From Vigna angularis (taxonomy: Eukaryota > Streptophyta > Magnoliopsida > Fabales > Fabaceae), in assembly GCF_016808095.1 (NCBI RefSeq), contig NC_068980.1, positions 15,937,388 through 16,001,387 of the forward strand: 64,000 nucleotides of DNA. The letters run 5' to 3'. Below the pieces are notes generated by a model that was not told the origin of the DNA, did no database searches, and saw nothing but the letters and a program-made list of their open reading frames with translations. The translations under genes were made by a program, and so were the position numbers. This document shows positions 43,660 through 54,429 of the stretch, one piece after another. Numbering within the stretch: position 1 is the first letter of the stretch; each line of letters begins with the position of its first letter.

Positions 43660-44959
43660 TGATGGACAATTTTGTAAGCAGCAAAATATGATGTCACAAA
43701 CTTGTTTCACAATCGGCAAGTATGACCGAATCGTTCAAGTAATAAACTTGGTAAGACCAAGTATCGTTCTTCCCAAAGGACTCACGGCCTAGTTTAGTTG
43801 TGTGGTTTGTTGATTAGCTAAGACTTACAAACGAAATAATTGGATTATATTATGCAAGACGAAAACTAAACATGTATGCATGAATTGATCAATGGCAAAG
43901 ACAAAAGATAAACACTTTCAATGGATTATATGAATGAATATGTTGTTGGGGGTCAATTTCATCTCATCCACTCTCATACATTTTAGGAATTCAACATTCA
44001 AATCATCATTGTTAATGCCACTCTCTAAAGTACCATTCTAGATGGCTTCTCCCTAATCAAATAGTTCATACAATTCCTAGCATTCCTAATGATTAGTTCA
44101 TGAGTGCAGGAGCTTAACGACAACCAATATAATATTGTCAGTATAATATTGGGAGAAATTCCCCGGATCTAGACTTCCCCGTACGTGTCTGTATCGACAA
44201 AACCAATAATCATGCAATAGAATGAGTTAAACAATGCAAGCATTAAGCAAAGAGGAAAAACCCTAACTAATGATGAAAGAAAGCATAAGTTTTAGATTAA
44301 GATGCAAGCATAAATTCCATATATGAGAGCTTCAAGAGATTACATTGATTCCCCAACAAACATACAAGGTTTAGTTCACCATATTCATGGTGAACCTAGA
44401 TGAACAATAATGAAAGAATGAAAGAATAAACCCAATAAAGGTGAAGAGGTAGCCTGAGCATCCAAGATCCTCCTTCAAAGGGGTGGAAGAGAGAGTGTTT
44501 GCCTCGTTTCTGACAAAGATACTTAACCCTAGGACGTGCAAGTCCTTATATACTATTCTAGAGTTACAAAAGATTACAAAAGCCCAAGCCCAAAAAGTGC
44601 CGCTCAGCGGTGAGTGCGCATCACGTTTCTTCCCCTCAGCGGCCATTTTGCCCCTCAGCGTGACTCCCGCAACCTCCTGAGTGCCGCTCAGCGGTAAAAT
44701 GCCGCTGAGCGGTGCCTTCGACTTCTCTTTTTGCACTCTTTGCTTCCTTTTATAATTCCACTTCTCTCCTTCTTTACTTCTTTCACTAAATTCACCTCAA
44801 AACCTGCACAAAAACACTCAAATCAAGCATAAACCTGTCCAGCTCTCTTATTTCTGAAAATATAGATAAAAGCATTGATTTCAAGCTAGTTTCTAAGTCT
44901 AAAGGTTGCTTTTAGTATCAATTTTAAGCATGAAAATAACAGTTTTTCAACTGTTATCA
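43660..44959 (-). repeat. 5' LTR of element L
   Basis: 1300 bp. U3 carries CCGCTGAGCGG-type boxes at 44598-44612, 44682-44695 and 44701-44713, and a TATA box (AGTATATAAGG in sense, about 44545-44556). The first 24 nt form a 9-bp hairpin with GAAA loop (44936-44957). Confidence 0.93.
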
Positions 44960-45284
44960 CCACTAAATTGGTTTCTCTTCACCAATTGAATCAACGCCAG
45001 TTTCACCTCCATATTTCAGCATTGACCCTCGGCCTAGCAATGTTGTTAAAGTGATGAGGGCCAACAACTGTGGTGTAATCCGCCAGAGTACGTCTACCAA
45101 TGTTCTCTTCGGCCCTCTCTTCAATGCTCTGTTCAGATCTTTGTGGTGAGGGTTGCAAAACTATCTCCGGAGGAGAGAATAATTCTCTAGATGTTCAAAT
45201 TCTCCTCCTCCTTCTACTCTCGTCCAATCCTTCAAGAAGAGGTTCCAAAATTTTCTTGTTCCTAATACGAATTGTATCTTGCAT
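44960..45284 (-). pseudogene. gag of element K, N-terminal piece
   Basis: Starts at the ATG 45282-45284 (MQDTIRIRNKK-like) with an Arg-rich start. It shows the RRTLADYTTV block near 45075-45105 and ends at the L insertion. A frameshift lies near 45015. Confidence 0.75.
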
Positions 45285-45848
45285 ACACAAGAAAACAAAA
45301 CCCAAGAAACAATTGTTAGCATAAAAAGATAAAAAAGATAAATAGATAAAAAGATGAAAAGATAAATAGATAAAATAAAAAGATAAAAAAAATCAAGTCA
45401 AAGCTAATAAATAATCACACAAATAGAATAGTTAAACCACGAGTCCCCGGCAACGGCGCCAAAAACTTGATAAACAAAATTTTTATATCCCTGGCAACTG
45501 CGCCAAAAACTTGTTAACACTTCGACAAGTGTACCGATCTGTATCAAGTAATAATAAATGGTAAGACCAAGTATCGTTTCCCAAGAGACTCACGGCCTAA
45601 ACAGTTCTGTGATTTCTTGATTAAATAAGACTTGTAAACGAAATCATTGTGTTTATATTGCAGAAAATAAACATGAATGCAAGTGTTGATCAATTGGATT
45701 GAAAGATGCAAAAGTGATTGATGTAAACTATGGAATGATTATGTTGTTGGGGTTTCCAACTTATCCTATTCACTCTCATTAATGTTAATGCCACTTTCTA
45801 ATTTACCTTAAACTCGATGACTCGGTGAAGAAAGCCTAATCCTAAGTG
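45285..45848 (-). repeat. Leader, primer site (45443-45467) and truncated 5' LTR (45468-45848) of element K
   Basis: The primer word TGGCGCCGTTGCCGGGGAC abuts the LTR end TTTATCA. Inside the LTR (45485-45510) a second, diverged primer word TTTTTGGCGCAGTTGCCAGG is seen, the fossil. The LTR is cut after 381 bp and joins another LTR in opposite orientation, whose continuation lies at 58645. Confidence 0.8.
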
Positions 45849-45853
45849 GGGCA

Positions 45854-47036
45854 TCTTAGCAAAATAATGCACATGAAGTTTTGATGATGTCCAAAATCAA
45901 GTCAAGAAGAAATCAAGATTCAAGATGTTATGAAGACTTGTATTGCTATGGAAAGCTTTTGTAATAATTGTAATTTAGTGTCTAGGACTTAGACATTTAG
46001 TGTTTTTGATTCCATGTAATTCCATACTATATAATCAAAAACCAGAGTTCAAAGTGCACTGTTTTAATCGATTAAAATGGGTATTAATCGATTAAAACGA
46101 GGCTGACACTGAAAACCAAATTGCCTTTAGAATAATCGATTAAAGCTTGTTTTAATCGATTATGTAATCGATTAATCCTGAGAATAATCGATTAAATAGA
46201 GCCATTGGAGGTTCCAGAGTTGAAGATTAGTCGTTGCACTGGAATAATCGATTAAAGCCTAAAATAATCGATTAGTTAATCGATTAAACCTGAGAATAAT
46301 CGATTAACACTAGCCGTTGGGGGTTTCAGATTTGAAGAACTAGCCGTTGTACTTATTTTAATCGATTAATACTTAAGTTAATCGATTAAAATAGTCAGAT
46401 GGCTCATTTTCGAAGAATGGAAGAGCCTTTGGATGAGTCTATAAATAGACTCTCATTTCCTCTCAAGGTGATTAACTACAACTCTTCCCTTGTGCTTAAA
46501 TACTCAGAAACTCTTGAGAATTGTTTGCTCTTGCTCAGCTAAGGAAACTCTGTCTGTAGAGTTGGTGAAATACTGCTACGGTGATAGAGGAATAGCTGGT
46601 TCATCCTTGGTGTGTCTAAGGAAGTGTTCGGAAGAGGAAGTCATCCTTCGTGAAGTATTCGGAGGAAGTGTTTCATCCTTTGTGAAGATTCAAAGGAGGT
46701 GTTGTTTCATCTCTTGTGGCATCAAGAGAGGTGTTTTCTAAACTCTTACAAATTGTATCTGTGTGATTGTAGTTTGTAATTGTTTTGTGATTAGTGAAGT
46801 GTTTATCTTGTTTTGAGATAAGCGACTGGACGTAGGATTGGTAAGATCCGAACCAGGATAAAATCATCTGTGCAAATTTCTCTCAACCTTACTCTATTTT
46901 ATTGTCTTTATTATTTGCTAAGTAAGTTTAATTGAGTAGAAATTTTTAAGGCACACGTTTTTAGTAAGAACCAATTCACCCCCCCCCTCTTGGTTTGTTA
47001 TTCCACGCTAACCATTCCGCTGCAGCCGCTCTGACA
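45854..47036 (+). repeat. 5' LTR of Sirevirus G
   Basis: 1183 bp, ending CGCTCTGACA. The first bases read TCTTAGC where the 3' LTR reads TGTTAGC, a change at the terminal dinucleotide. An 83-codon open frame (46490-46741) recurs in the 3' LTR, but LTR identity alone explains that. Confidence 0.93.
46070..46452 (+). promoter_or_regulatory. Sirevirus U3: twelve AATCGATT palindromes and palindromic TATA box
   Basis: TAATCGATTA-type palindromes occur twelve times between about 46074 and 46392, often paired. The TATA box TATAAATA lies at the centre of GAGTCTATAAATAGACTC (46435-46452), an 8-bp inverted repeat with an AA centre. The 3' LTR copy is at about 57672-58061, with one palindrome mutated. 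Binding by a factor is inference. Confidence 0.7.
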
Positions 47037-47070
47037 ATTGGTATCAGAGCTTGCTTTGATAGTCATTCAA

Positions 47071-48762
47071 ATGGCAGGATCACATCAAACCTTTGCAGAG
47101 GGTGCGTCTATCAATAGACCACCACTATTCACAGGTGAAAATTACGCATTTTGGAAGGTCAGAATGCAAATTTTTATGGAATCTATTGATATAGATATTT
47201 GGGATGCTGTTGCATTTGGTCCTTTTGTTCCAAGTAACAATATGCAGGAACCAAAGCCCCGTGACCAATGGACTGCTGAAGATAAGAAAAAATTTGGTAA
47301 TGATGTAAAAGCTCGTAATATTATTTCATCTGCTTTAACTGTTGACGAGTTTTACAGGATTTCTGTTTGTAAAATTGCACAAGAAATGTGGGAAGTACTT
47401 AGAGTAACCCACGAAGGTACAAATGATGTTAAGAGAGCTAGAAAGAATACCTTAATCCAGGAATACGAGATGTTCAGGATGAAGCAAGGGGAAACAATAG
47501 TAGATGTTCAGAAACGCTTCACCAACACCGTAAACCATCTTATTGGACTAGGTAAGTCTTTCGATACTGATGAGCTTAATATAAAAATTTTGAAATCTTT
47601 AGACAGGTCGTGGCAACCAAAGGTGACTGCAATCTCGGAGTCACAAAACCTCAACACAATGACTATGGCGGCATTATTTGGAAAGTTGAGAGAGCATGAA
47701 CTTGACCTCGGAAGACTAGATGAAGAAGAAGCAAAAACTAAGAAAAAGACTCTAGCCTTCAAATTTGAGGTAGAAAAGAGCAAAAGCAAAATGGAAGATG
47801 AAGACTCAGAAGAAGATGAAAATTTGAGTCTACTAATCAAGAGGTTCAATAGGTTCATGAAATCAAATGGCAAAGGGAGATTCAGAAACGAAAAGAGAGA
47901 AAATCAAGGATCTTCCTCAAACTATAGATGCTATGGTTGCGGAGAAAAGGGACATTTAAAAGCAGACTGCCCAAATCAAAAGAAGGGTGAAGAAAAGAAA
48001 GAAAAGAAATTCTTCAAGAAAAAGAGAGCATACATCGCATGGGACGATGACAACGAATCAATTTCTGACTCGAGCAGTTCTGATGAAGAAGCAAACATAT
48101 GTCTAATGGCGGATGACGACACTGCTGGAAGCCAAGTAACTACATCTAACGATTCAGATAATTCTAGTCAATATGATAGTGAAACTGAATTGCATGATAC
48201 TTATGCTGCTTTATTGGTAGAATCCGAAAAATTAGATATCGCTCATAAGAAATTGAAAAAGGATTTCAAAGAGTTAAAATTAAATTTTGAAAACATTCTT
48301 GAAGAAAATGAAAATTTGAAGTTTACTTCTGAAAATTTTTCTAAAATAAATGATAATTTGAAAACTGAATTTACAAATTTGTCTGAAGAAAACAGAAGTT
48401 TGAAAAATAAATTTTTATATCAAGCGGAAGAAATCAGAAATTTAAAAAGTAAAGTTTTATATTATGAAAAAGAAAAATATATTGCTAATAATGAATGTGA
48501 ATCTTGCATAAAATTCAAATATTTTTCTGAAAATACAACCACTGGAGAATGTAGTAAAATTTCTGAAAATAGAACTGCTAATAAATTTGTTCCTAAAAAT
48601 AAATATAGAACTCGCAGAACATGGGTAGAAAAAGGAACTATTAACAGGAACACAAATGTTGCATCATGCTTTTATTGTATGAAAAAGGGTCATACATCTA
48701 ACAAATGTAAAATTAAGCATTATGGTGTTTCAAGTGGTAGATATGCTTGGGTTGTAAAATGA
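47071..48762 (+). CDS. gag: Gag of Sirevirus G
   Basis: 563 codons from the ATG at 47071, 35 nt after the LTR. An upstream open stretch without ATG overlaps the primer site. The N-terminal half matches copia gag (GENYAFWKVRMQIFMESID, AQEMWEVLRVTHEGT). Zinc knuckles CX2CX4HX4C are at about residues 287-300 (CYGCGEKGHLKADC) and 533-546 (CFYCMKKGHTSNKC); two knuckles are usual for Sireviruses. An acidic/Ser-rich part and a long coiled coil (residues about 385-480, with SENFSKINDNL-type repeats) lie between them. The end is frameshifted before the usual gag-pol junction. Confidence 0.9.
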   Translation: MAGSHQTFAEGASINRPPLFTGENYAFWKVRMQIFMESIDIDIWDAVAFGPFVPSNNMQEPKPRDQWTAEDKKKFGNDVKARNIISSALTVDEFYRISVCKIAQEMWEVLRVTHEGTNDVKRARKNTLIQEYEMFRMKQGETIVDVQKRFTNTVNHLIGLGKSFDTDELNIKILKSLDRSWQPKVTAISESQNLNTMTMAALFGKLREHELDLGRLDEEEAKTKKKTLAFKFEVEKSKSKMEDEDSEEDENLSLLIKRFNRFMKSNGKGRFRNEKRENQGSSSNYRCYGCGEKGHLKADCPNQKKGEEKKEKKFFKKKRAYIAWDDDNESISDSSSSDEEANICLMADDDTAGSQVTTSNDSDNSSQYDSETELHDTYAALLVESEKLDIAHKKLKKDFKELKLNFENILEENENLKFTSENFSKINDNLKTEFTNLSEENRSLKNKFLYQAEEIRNLKSKVLYYEKEKYIANNECESCIKFKYFSENTTTGECSKISENRTANKFVPKNKYRTRRTWVEKGTINRNTNVASCFYCMKKGHTSNKCKIKHYGVSSGRYAWVVK

Positions 48763-48866
48763 TTTTAATCTTTTTAATCTAACCCAAAGGACCCATACAA
48801 AGTAGTTGGGTACCTAAATAGCTTGTTCTTTTTATGTTGTAGGAATTATCAAAACCAAGGAAGTAT

Positions 48867-51800
48867 ATGTGGTGTCTTGACAGTGGATGTTCAAAACACA
48901 TGACCGAAGATAAAAAGAAATTTACAAGCTTTCGGAAAAAGGAACGAGGCTTTGTCACCTATGGTGACAACAACAAAGGAAAAATCCTTGGAATAGGAGA
49001 TATTGGAAGTGAAGATACCTTGATGATCAAAGACGTGCTATATGTGGAAGGATTAAAGCACAACTTAATTAGCATTAGTCAATTATGCGATAAAGGATTC
49101 AAGGTAACCTTCGAACAAAATTCTTGCACTATTTATAAAAATGATTCTTCTGAAATTGCTTTGAAAGGAATTAGGCATAACAATATTTATTTGATTGATT
49201 TAGAAAATGCATCAAATAGGAATATTTCATGTTTAGTAGTAAAAGAAGAAAATCCATGGTTATGGCATAAAAGAGCTGCACATATTCATATGCAACAATT
49301 GAATAAACTCGTTTCTAAAGACTTAGTAATTGGTCTACCAAAACTAAAATATGTGAAAAATAAATTGTGTGATGCATGTCAAAAGGGAAAACAAGTGAAA
49401 TCATCTTTTCATTCGAAAAATGTTGTTTCTAGTTTAAAACCCTTAGAACTTTTGCACATGGATTTATTTGGTCCCTCTAGGATAAAAAGTTTTGGAGGAA
49501 ATTATTATGCTTTAGTTATTGTAGATGATTATTCAAGATATACTTGGACTTTCTTTCTTACTCTTAAAAGTGAAGCTTTCAAAGAATTTAAAAAGTTTGC
49601 AAATTTAGTTCAAAATGAAAAGGATTTGAAAATAAAGGCTATTAGAAGTGACCATGGAGGTGAATTTCAAAATGAATCTTTTGAAACTTTTTGTGAAGAA
49701 CATGGCATTTCTCATAATTTTTCTGCACCTAGAACTCCTCAACAAAATGGAGTTGTAGAAAGAAAGAATAGATCCTTAGAGGAACTTGTTAGAACTATGT
49801 TAAATGAATATAGTGTTCCTAAACAATTTTGGGCTGATGCTGTGAGTACTGCATGTTATGTATTGAATAGAATGCTTATTAGAACAATTTTGAAATGTAC
49901 TCCTTATGAACTTTTCAAAGGTAGAAAACCAAATGTTTCACATTTAAGAATTTTTAGATGCAAATGTTTTGTCTTAAATAATGGAAAACAAAATTTAGGA
50001 AAATTTGATTCGAAAGCCGATGAAGCTATTTTTCTAGGATATTCTCTAACTAGAAAAGCTTATAGAGTTTTTAATCGGAAAACACTTGAAATAGAAGAAT
50101 CTGTGCATGTTGTCTTTAATGAAATTGTGGACCTTGAGGTAAAATCTCTTAAGTCAGATGAATCAGATGCAGGTGAAAATGAAGACTTGCAAAAGACAAC
50201 CAATGAAGAGAAAATGAATAATCCTCAAGATGATGAAGATCTAAACAAAATATGGCAACAACCTAGAGGATTATCATTGCACAACATCATTGGCGACATA
50301 TCAAAAGGGGTAAACACTAGAAGAAATTTAGTTAATTTTTGTATGAATGTAGCTTTTATGTCGCAGATAGAACCTAAGAACATTAAGGAAGCTCTTCAAG
50401 ATGAACAATGGTGTATTGCAATGCAAGAAGAACTCAACCAGTTTGAAAGAAGTCAAGTTTGGGAATTGATTCCTTGAGAAGATACTCATCAAGTAATTGG
50501 AACAAAATGGGTATTCAGAAACAAACTGGATGAAGATGGAAACATCACCAAGAATAAAGCTAGGCTTGTGGCTCAAGGATATAGTCAAGAAGAAGGTATA
50601 GATTATGATGAGACATATGCTCTAGTTGCCAGGTTAGAGGCAATACGCCTACTTCTTACTTATGCATCTATAATGAAATTTAAATTATTTCAAATGGATG
50701 TTAAAAGTGCATTTCTAAATGGTTTTATAAAAGAAGATGTGTATGTTGAACAACCACCCGGTTTTGAAGATTTTAAATTTCCAAATCACATCTATAAGTT
50801 AAAGAAAGCACTTTATGGTTTAAAACAAGCACCTAGATCTTGGTATGAAAGACTTAGCAATTTTCTTTTAGAAAATGATTTTAATAGAGGAAAAGTTGAT
50901 TCCACTTTGTTTATTAAAAGAGTCGGAAAACATATTTTGATTATTCAAGTATATGTTGATGATATTATTTTTGGATGAACTAATAAATCTCTTTGTGAGG
51001 AATTTGCTAAGACTATGCAGGGTGAATTTGAAATGTCTATGATGGGAGAATTAACATTCTTCCTCGGTCTTCAAATTAAGCAAATGAAAGAAGGTACGTT
51101 CATTTCTCAAACTAAGTATTGTAGAGAAATTCTTAAGAAGTTTGAAATGGACAAAGCAAAGGAAGCATCTACACCTATGGGAACCTCTTGCTATCTTGAC
51201 AAAGATGAGTCAGGTAAAGAGGTAAATCAAACTAAATATAGATGCATGATAGGTTCTTTGTTATACCTTACTGCTAGTAGACCGGATATTATGCAGAGTG
51301 TTTGTGTGTGTGCTAGGTATCAATCTAGTCCTAGAGAATCTCACCTTACAGCAGTTAAAAGAATATTGAAATATCTTAAGGGAACTGCATCCTTTGGTTT
51401 ATGGTATCCATCAGGAATGGAACCTAGTCTTGTAGGTTTTTCCGATGCAGATTATGGAGGTTGTAAGATAGATAGAAAAAGCACTAGTGGAACATGTCAT
51501 CTTCTAGGTAGTTCCTTAGTTTCTTGGAACTCTAAGAAACAAGCCTGTGTAGCCTTATCAACCACTGAGGCTGAATATATTGCTGCTGGAAATTGTTGTG
51601 CGCAAATTTTATGGATGAAACAGCAATTAGAAGATTATGACATTTATTTAGATCATATTCCACTCAAGTGTGATAATACAAGTGCAATAAATCTTACAAA
51701 GAATCCCATAATGCATTCTAGAACCAAGCACATTGAGATTAGGCATCACTTCCTTAGAGATCATGTGCAAAAGGGAGATTGTAAAATAGAATATATTGAT

Positions 51801-51899
51801 ACACAACATCAATTAGCTGATATTTTCACCAAAGCATTGCCTAAGGAAAGATTTTTTGAGCTTAGAAGGGAGTTAGGGATATTGGAAATAGAAAAATAG
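48867..51899 (+). pseudogene. pol: Pol of Sirevirus G (protease, integrase, RT, RNase H), two in-frame TGA
   Basis: One frame of about 1010 codons, broken by TGA at 50475-50477 and 50976-50978. Protease active-site DSG at residues 5-7. Integrase HHCC finger from WHKRAAHIH (about 131) to CDAC; catalytic D (HMDLFG), D (RSDHGGEF) and E (VVERKN) with exact 35-residue D-E spacing. RT from about 50480: KARLVAQGYSQ, QMDVKSAFLNG, KALYGLKQAPRSWYE, YVDDIIFG. RNase H: STTEAEYIA, then HIEIRHHFLRDHV, and C-terminus ADIFTKALP. Upstream (48763-48866) further stops separate it from gag. All catalytic motifs look preserved, so inactivation is recent. Confidence 0.92.
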
Positions 51900-51954
51900 G
51901 TACTCTTGGACTTAATATTGCATTTTTCGTTGCTTAAACGAGTTTAATCTACGT

Positions 51955-52180
51955 GTAAATCGATTAAAAGCGTTACCTTTACATTTACGACTGGATTAAT
52001 CGATTAATCTAGGTATTAATCGATTACATAATCGATTAAAATCCAATTTAATCGATTAAAATCGCTCCAGACTGTTTTTTTTTTAAATGTTACCATTTCT
52101 AACCGTTGCCAACGGCTATTAACGGTCAAAATCTCAAATTCTGAACGTTGGGGAGCCTTCTTGAGCCTATTTATACCTCC
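51955..52180 (+). promoter_or_regulatory. U3-like module between pol and the envelope-like ORF of Sirevirus G
   Basis: Five AATCGATTA palindromes (about 51958, 51997, 52017, 52029 and 52049) are followed by CCGTTG/CAACGG boxes (52100-52124), a GAGCCTTCTTGAGCC block and a TATA-like CTATTTATACC (52168-52177). In the LTR the order is the same: palindromes, AGCCGTTG, GAGCCTTTGGATGAG, TATAAATA. Inference: an internal promoter derived from, or evolving with, U3. Confidence 0.5.
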
Positions 52181-52275
52181 CTTGGTCTCCACTCTCCATA
52201 CTTGAACCAATCTTGAGTCTTTACCTCTTGCTTTCTCTTTTTCTTTCATCAAAATCTTTGCTTTCATCCGTTGAA

Positions 52276-52745
52276 ATGGCTGAACCTTCCAGAAGAAGAA
52301 GAAGAAGAACAAGTGAAGTTTCAGAGAGTAATATTCGCAGAAGAGATGCTACCATAGAAGGGTGGCTCTCCGATGAGCAAGATCAACATTCATTCTCCAC
52401 ATTTTGGAAGGAAAGGAAGCTCATTAAACAAAAGTTCATTGATCTCTCATGGTACACATACTACAACTTCTCCTTTCCCAATCTCATCATTGAACAAGGA
52501 GTCCAACACATCATGGAACTCCGAGGAAAGTACTATCCCGATCTTGTTCGAATATTCTATTTCAACTTAAAGGTTTATGATGGGGTTTTTCAAACAAGGG
52601 TCAAAGGTGTACACATTGTCTTGGACAATGAGATTTGGACAAATGTAGCCAAAGTCCCTGTTCTAGCAAATTCTCAAATCATTCCAAGTGACTTTCCTCA
52701 CTTCAACAAAATAATGGTGTATCAATCATTTCTCTGCAATCCTAG
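52276..52745 (+). pseudogene. Envelope-like ORF of Sirevirus G, 5' part
   Basis: The ATG at 52276 (MAEPSRRRRRRTSEV) opens a basic N-terminus. About 155 codons are open until the solo LTR: FWKERKLIKQKFIDLSWY, MELRGKYYPDLVRIFYFNLK, TRVKGVHIVLDNEIWTNVAK. This matches the position of the third ORF of SIRE1-type elements. No strong signal peptide or membrane helix is visible, so a true envelope role is unproven. Upstream TTG-initiated residues are unlikely to be used. Confidence 0.8.
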
Positions 52746-53445
52746 TGTCAATACCCAATTTCGTCCGGATTATTTTTTATAGTTTTATTGCATTTGGTTG
52801 TCACATATTTAACCTTTTTATTATTCATTTACCTATTTCCTTTTTTAGTTCTATTTATTTTATCTTATTGTTTTTATTACCCTTTTTCTTTATTGTTTAT
52901 TTTGTTTTTATTCTATCTCTTTTTATTTATTTTACTTTTTTTTCCTTTTATTTATTTTTTTTTTTTAATTCTTCGTTTTAATTTTAATTCTTATTTTTTT
53001 ATTTTTATTTCTTATTTTTTTGATTTATTTTAATTTTAATTAAATTTTTATCTTTTTATTTTGGTTATAATTAAAAAATTATTATTAGTTAAAAGGTTTT
53101 AAAATTAAATTAAATTAAAAGAAATAAAAAAAAAATGAATCAAAAAGTGAGAAAAGGACAAATTGGCAAAAAGGAGGGGACACAGTGGAGGAAAACGGTT
53201 TTCTGCTACGAGGAGCCAAATTGGTTTTGGACAGGCAAGGACAAGACAAGTTTTGGGGAGAGCAGAGGCGCGATTTGGTTAGGCAGGAGGCACAGCAGAG
53301 GGAAAGTCTTATTATTGAGAAAAGAAAAGGAGGATTTCACACACTGTCTCTCGGACCTTCACCATTGGCACCTACAAAGAAGAACAAGAGACATTATTCA
53401 CAAAAAAGAGAGGGGAGAAGTCAGCTACTCAGGGGAGAGACTCAT

Positions 53446-53515
53446 CGGAGACACAAGGTTGGCAATAGCAAACGACTCATTGGAGACACAAGGTTGGCAA
53501 TAGCAAACGAAGCTT
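53446..53515 (+). repeat. 35-bp tandem duplication
   Basis: GGAGACACAAGGTTGGCAAT is repeated with AGCAAACGA after each copy. It lies within the solo LTR. Confidence 0.85.
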
Positions 53516-54429
53516 CAAAAGGTAAGTAATACCTTGCACTCCATGTTTTACTGAGTTTTGAACATGTCTCTGTTACGTTGTTGCTAAGTTTGCATATGTT
53601 TAGTTGAATACATTCATAGTGTTGTGGATATTTGTAAATACCCTTATACACATCAACATCCATCTCTTCATCCTTACGCCTCACGGCCAGTACCTTTCTT
53701 CTTCACTTTCATTTCCAATCATCAACACCTCACGGCCAATACCCAGGATCTTCATCCTTATTACCTCACGATCACCATCTTCATCCTTATACCAGATACA
53801 CGACCATGCCCATCATCTTCAACGCCATCCATCATTCATCTCCAACACCTTATACTATCCAACACCACCTCTAGCGTCATCACGTTCATCTCCAACACCA
53901 TCTCCATCATCATCATCTTCTTCTTTCATATACCTCACATCCATCATCTATCCTACACTTCTCAAATCACTCTCCAACCCCTCTGCTCCTCTCACCCGTA
54001 ACCATCCCAACCGCTTGTTTCTTCTTCACAGCTCACTCACTACTTCCATCATATTTCCCGTCATCATCCTGCTTCCATCATTAACCGGACACTGAACCTT
54101 ATACACGGCCAACATCAATCTTCAATCAATACCCCCCTCACACGCAAAACTCTCAATTCCTTCAGCACACTCAAAGCCAGAGAACCCACCATTTTCCTAT
54201 CTTCCATTCACTCTCACGCTCTTCTCTATTCACTCAACAAAATCACACCCTCCAAAACCAATTCCCCCCATCACGCGCATCACAGAAAACCATCTTCTTC
54301 CTCTGCCTTCATCTCCGATTCCTTCGAGTCATCAACACCCATCATCATTATCCTCTCCGCCCTCAACATTCACCTCCGCCCACCGCGAACCATACCAAAC
54401 CTGCAAGAAATCTAAGAAACAACCCCACC

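Larger units (their letters stand above)
37409..44959 (-). mobile_element. Ty3/gypsy non-autonomous element L, complete and young, TSD CCACT
   Basis: Two 1300-bp LTRs (37409-38708 and 43660-44959) differ at only about ten positions by eye. The target duplication CCACT is at 37404-37408 and 44960-44964. The primer site for tRNA-Asp (TGGCGCCGTTGCCGGGG, exact to the usual plant primer word) is at 43637-43653. The polypurine tract AAGTTTGGGGTTG is at 38709-38721. The body has one intact gag-protease ORF, two copies of the post-gag module around five TACTGATG hairpins, a U3-like module, and a stub of ORF2. It lacks RT and integrase, so mobility would need enzymes from another element. Confidence 0.95.
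19264..45848 (-). mobile_element. Ty3/gypsy non-autonomous element K, with three nested insertions
   Basis: Minus-strand element. The 3' LTR is 19264-20688 and the polypurine tract AAGTTTGGGGTTG lies just right of it. The body is split over 20689-20881, 30650-35797, 37106-37408 and 44960-45467. The 5' LTR remnant is 45468-45848. Joining is supported because each interruption has matching 5-bp duplications and the body matches the order of element L. Element H, a solo LTR and element L landed later. The right end of the 5' LTR is lost at a junction with another LTR, where Sirevirus G inserted. Confidence 0.8.

Noticed and set aside
46490..46741. 83-codon ORF repeated in both Sirevirus LTRs
   Set aside because: Duplication is explained by the LTRs; no recognisable protein and it lies in R/U5-type sequence.
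52745..53033. Phe/Ile/Leu-rich open frames suggesting membrane protein
   Set aside because: T-rich low-complexity DNA at the start of the solo LTR; no conserved features.
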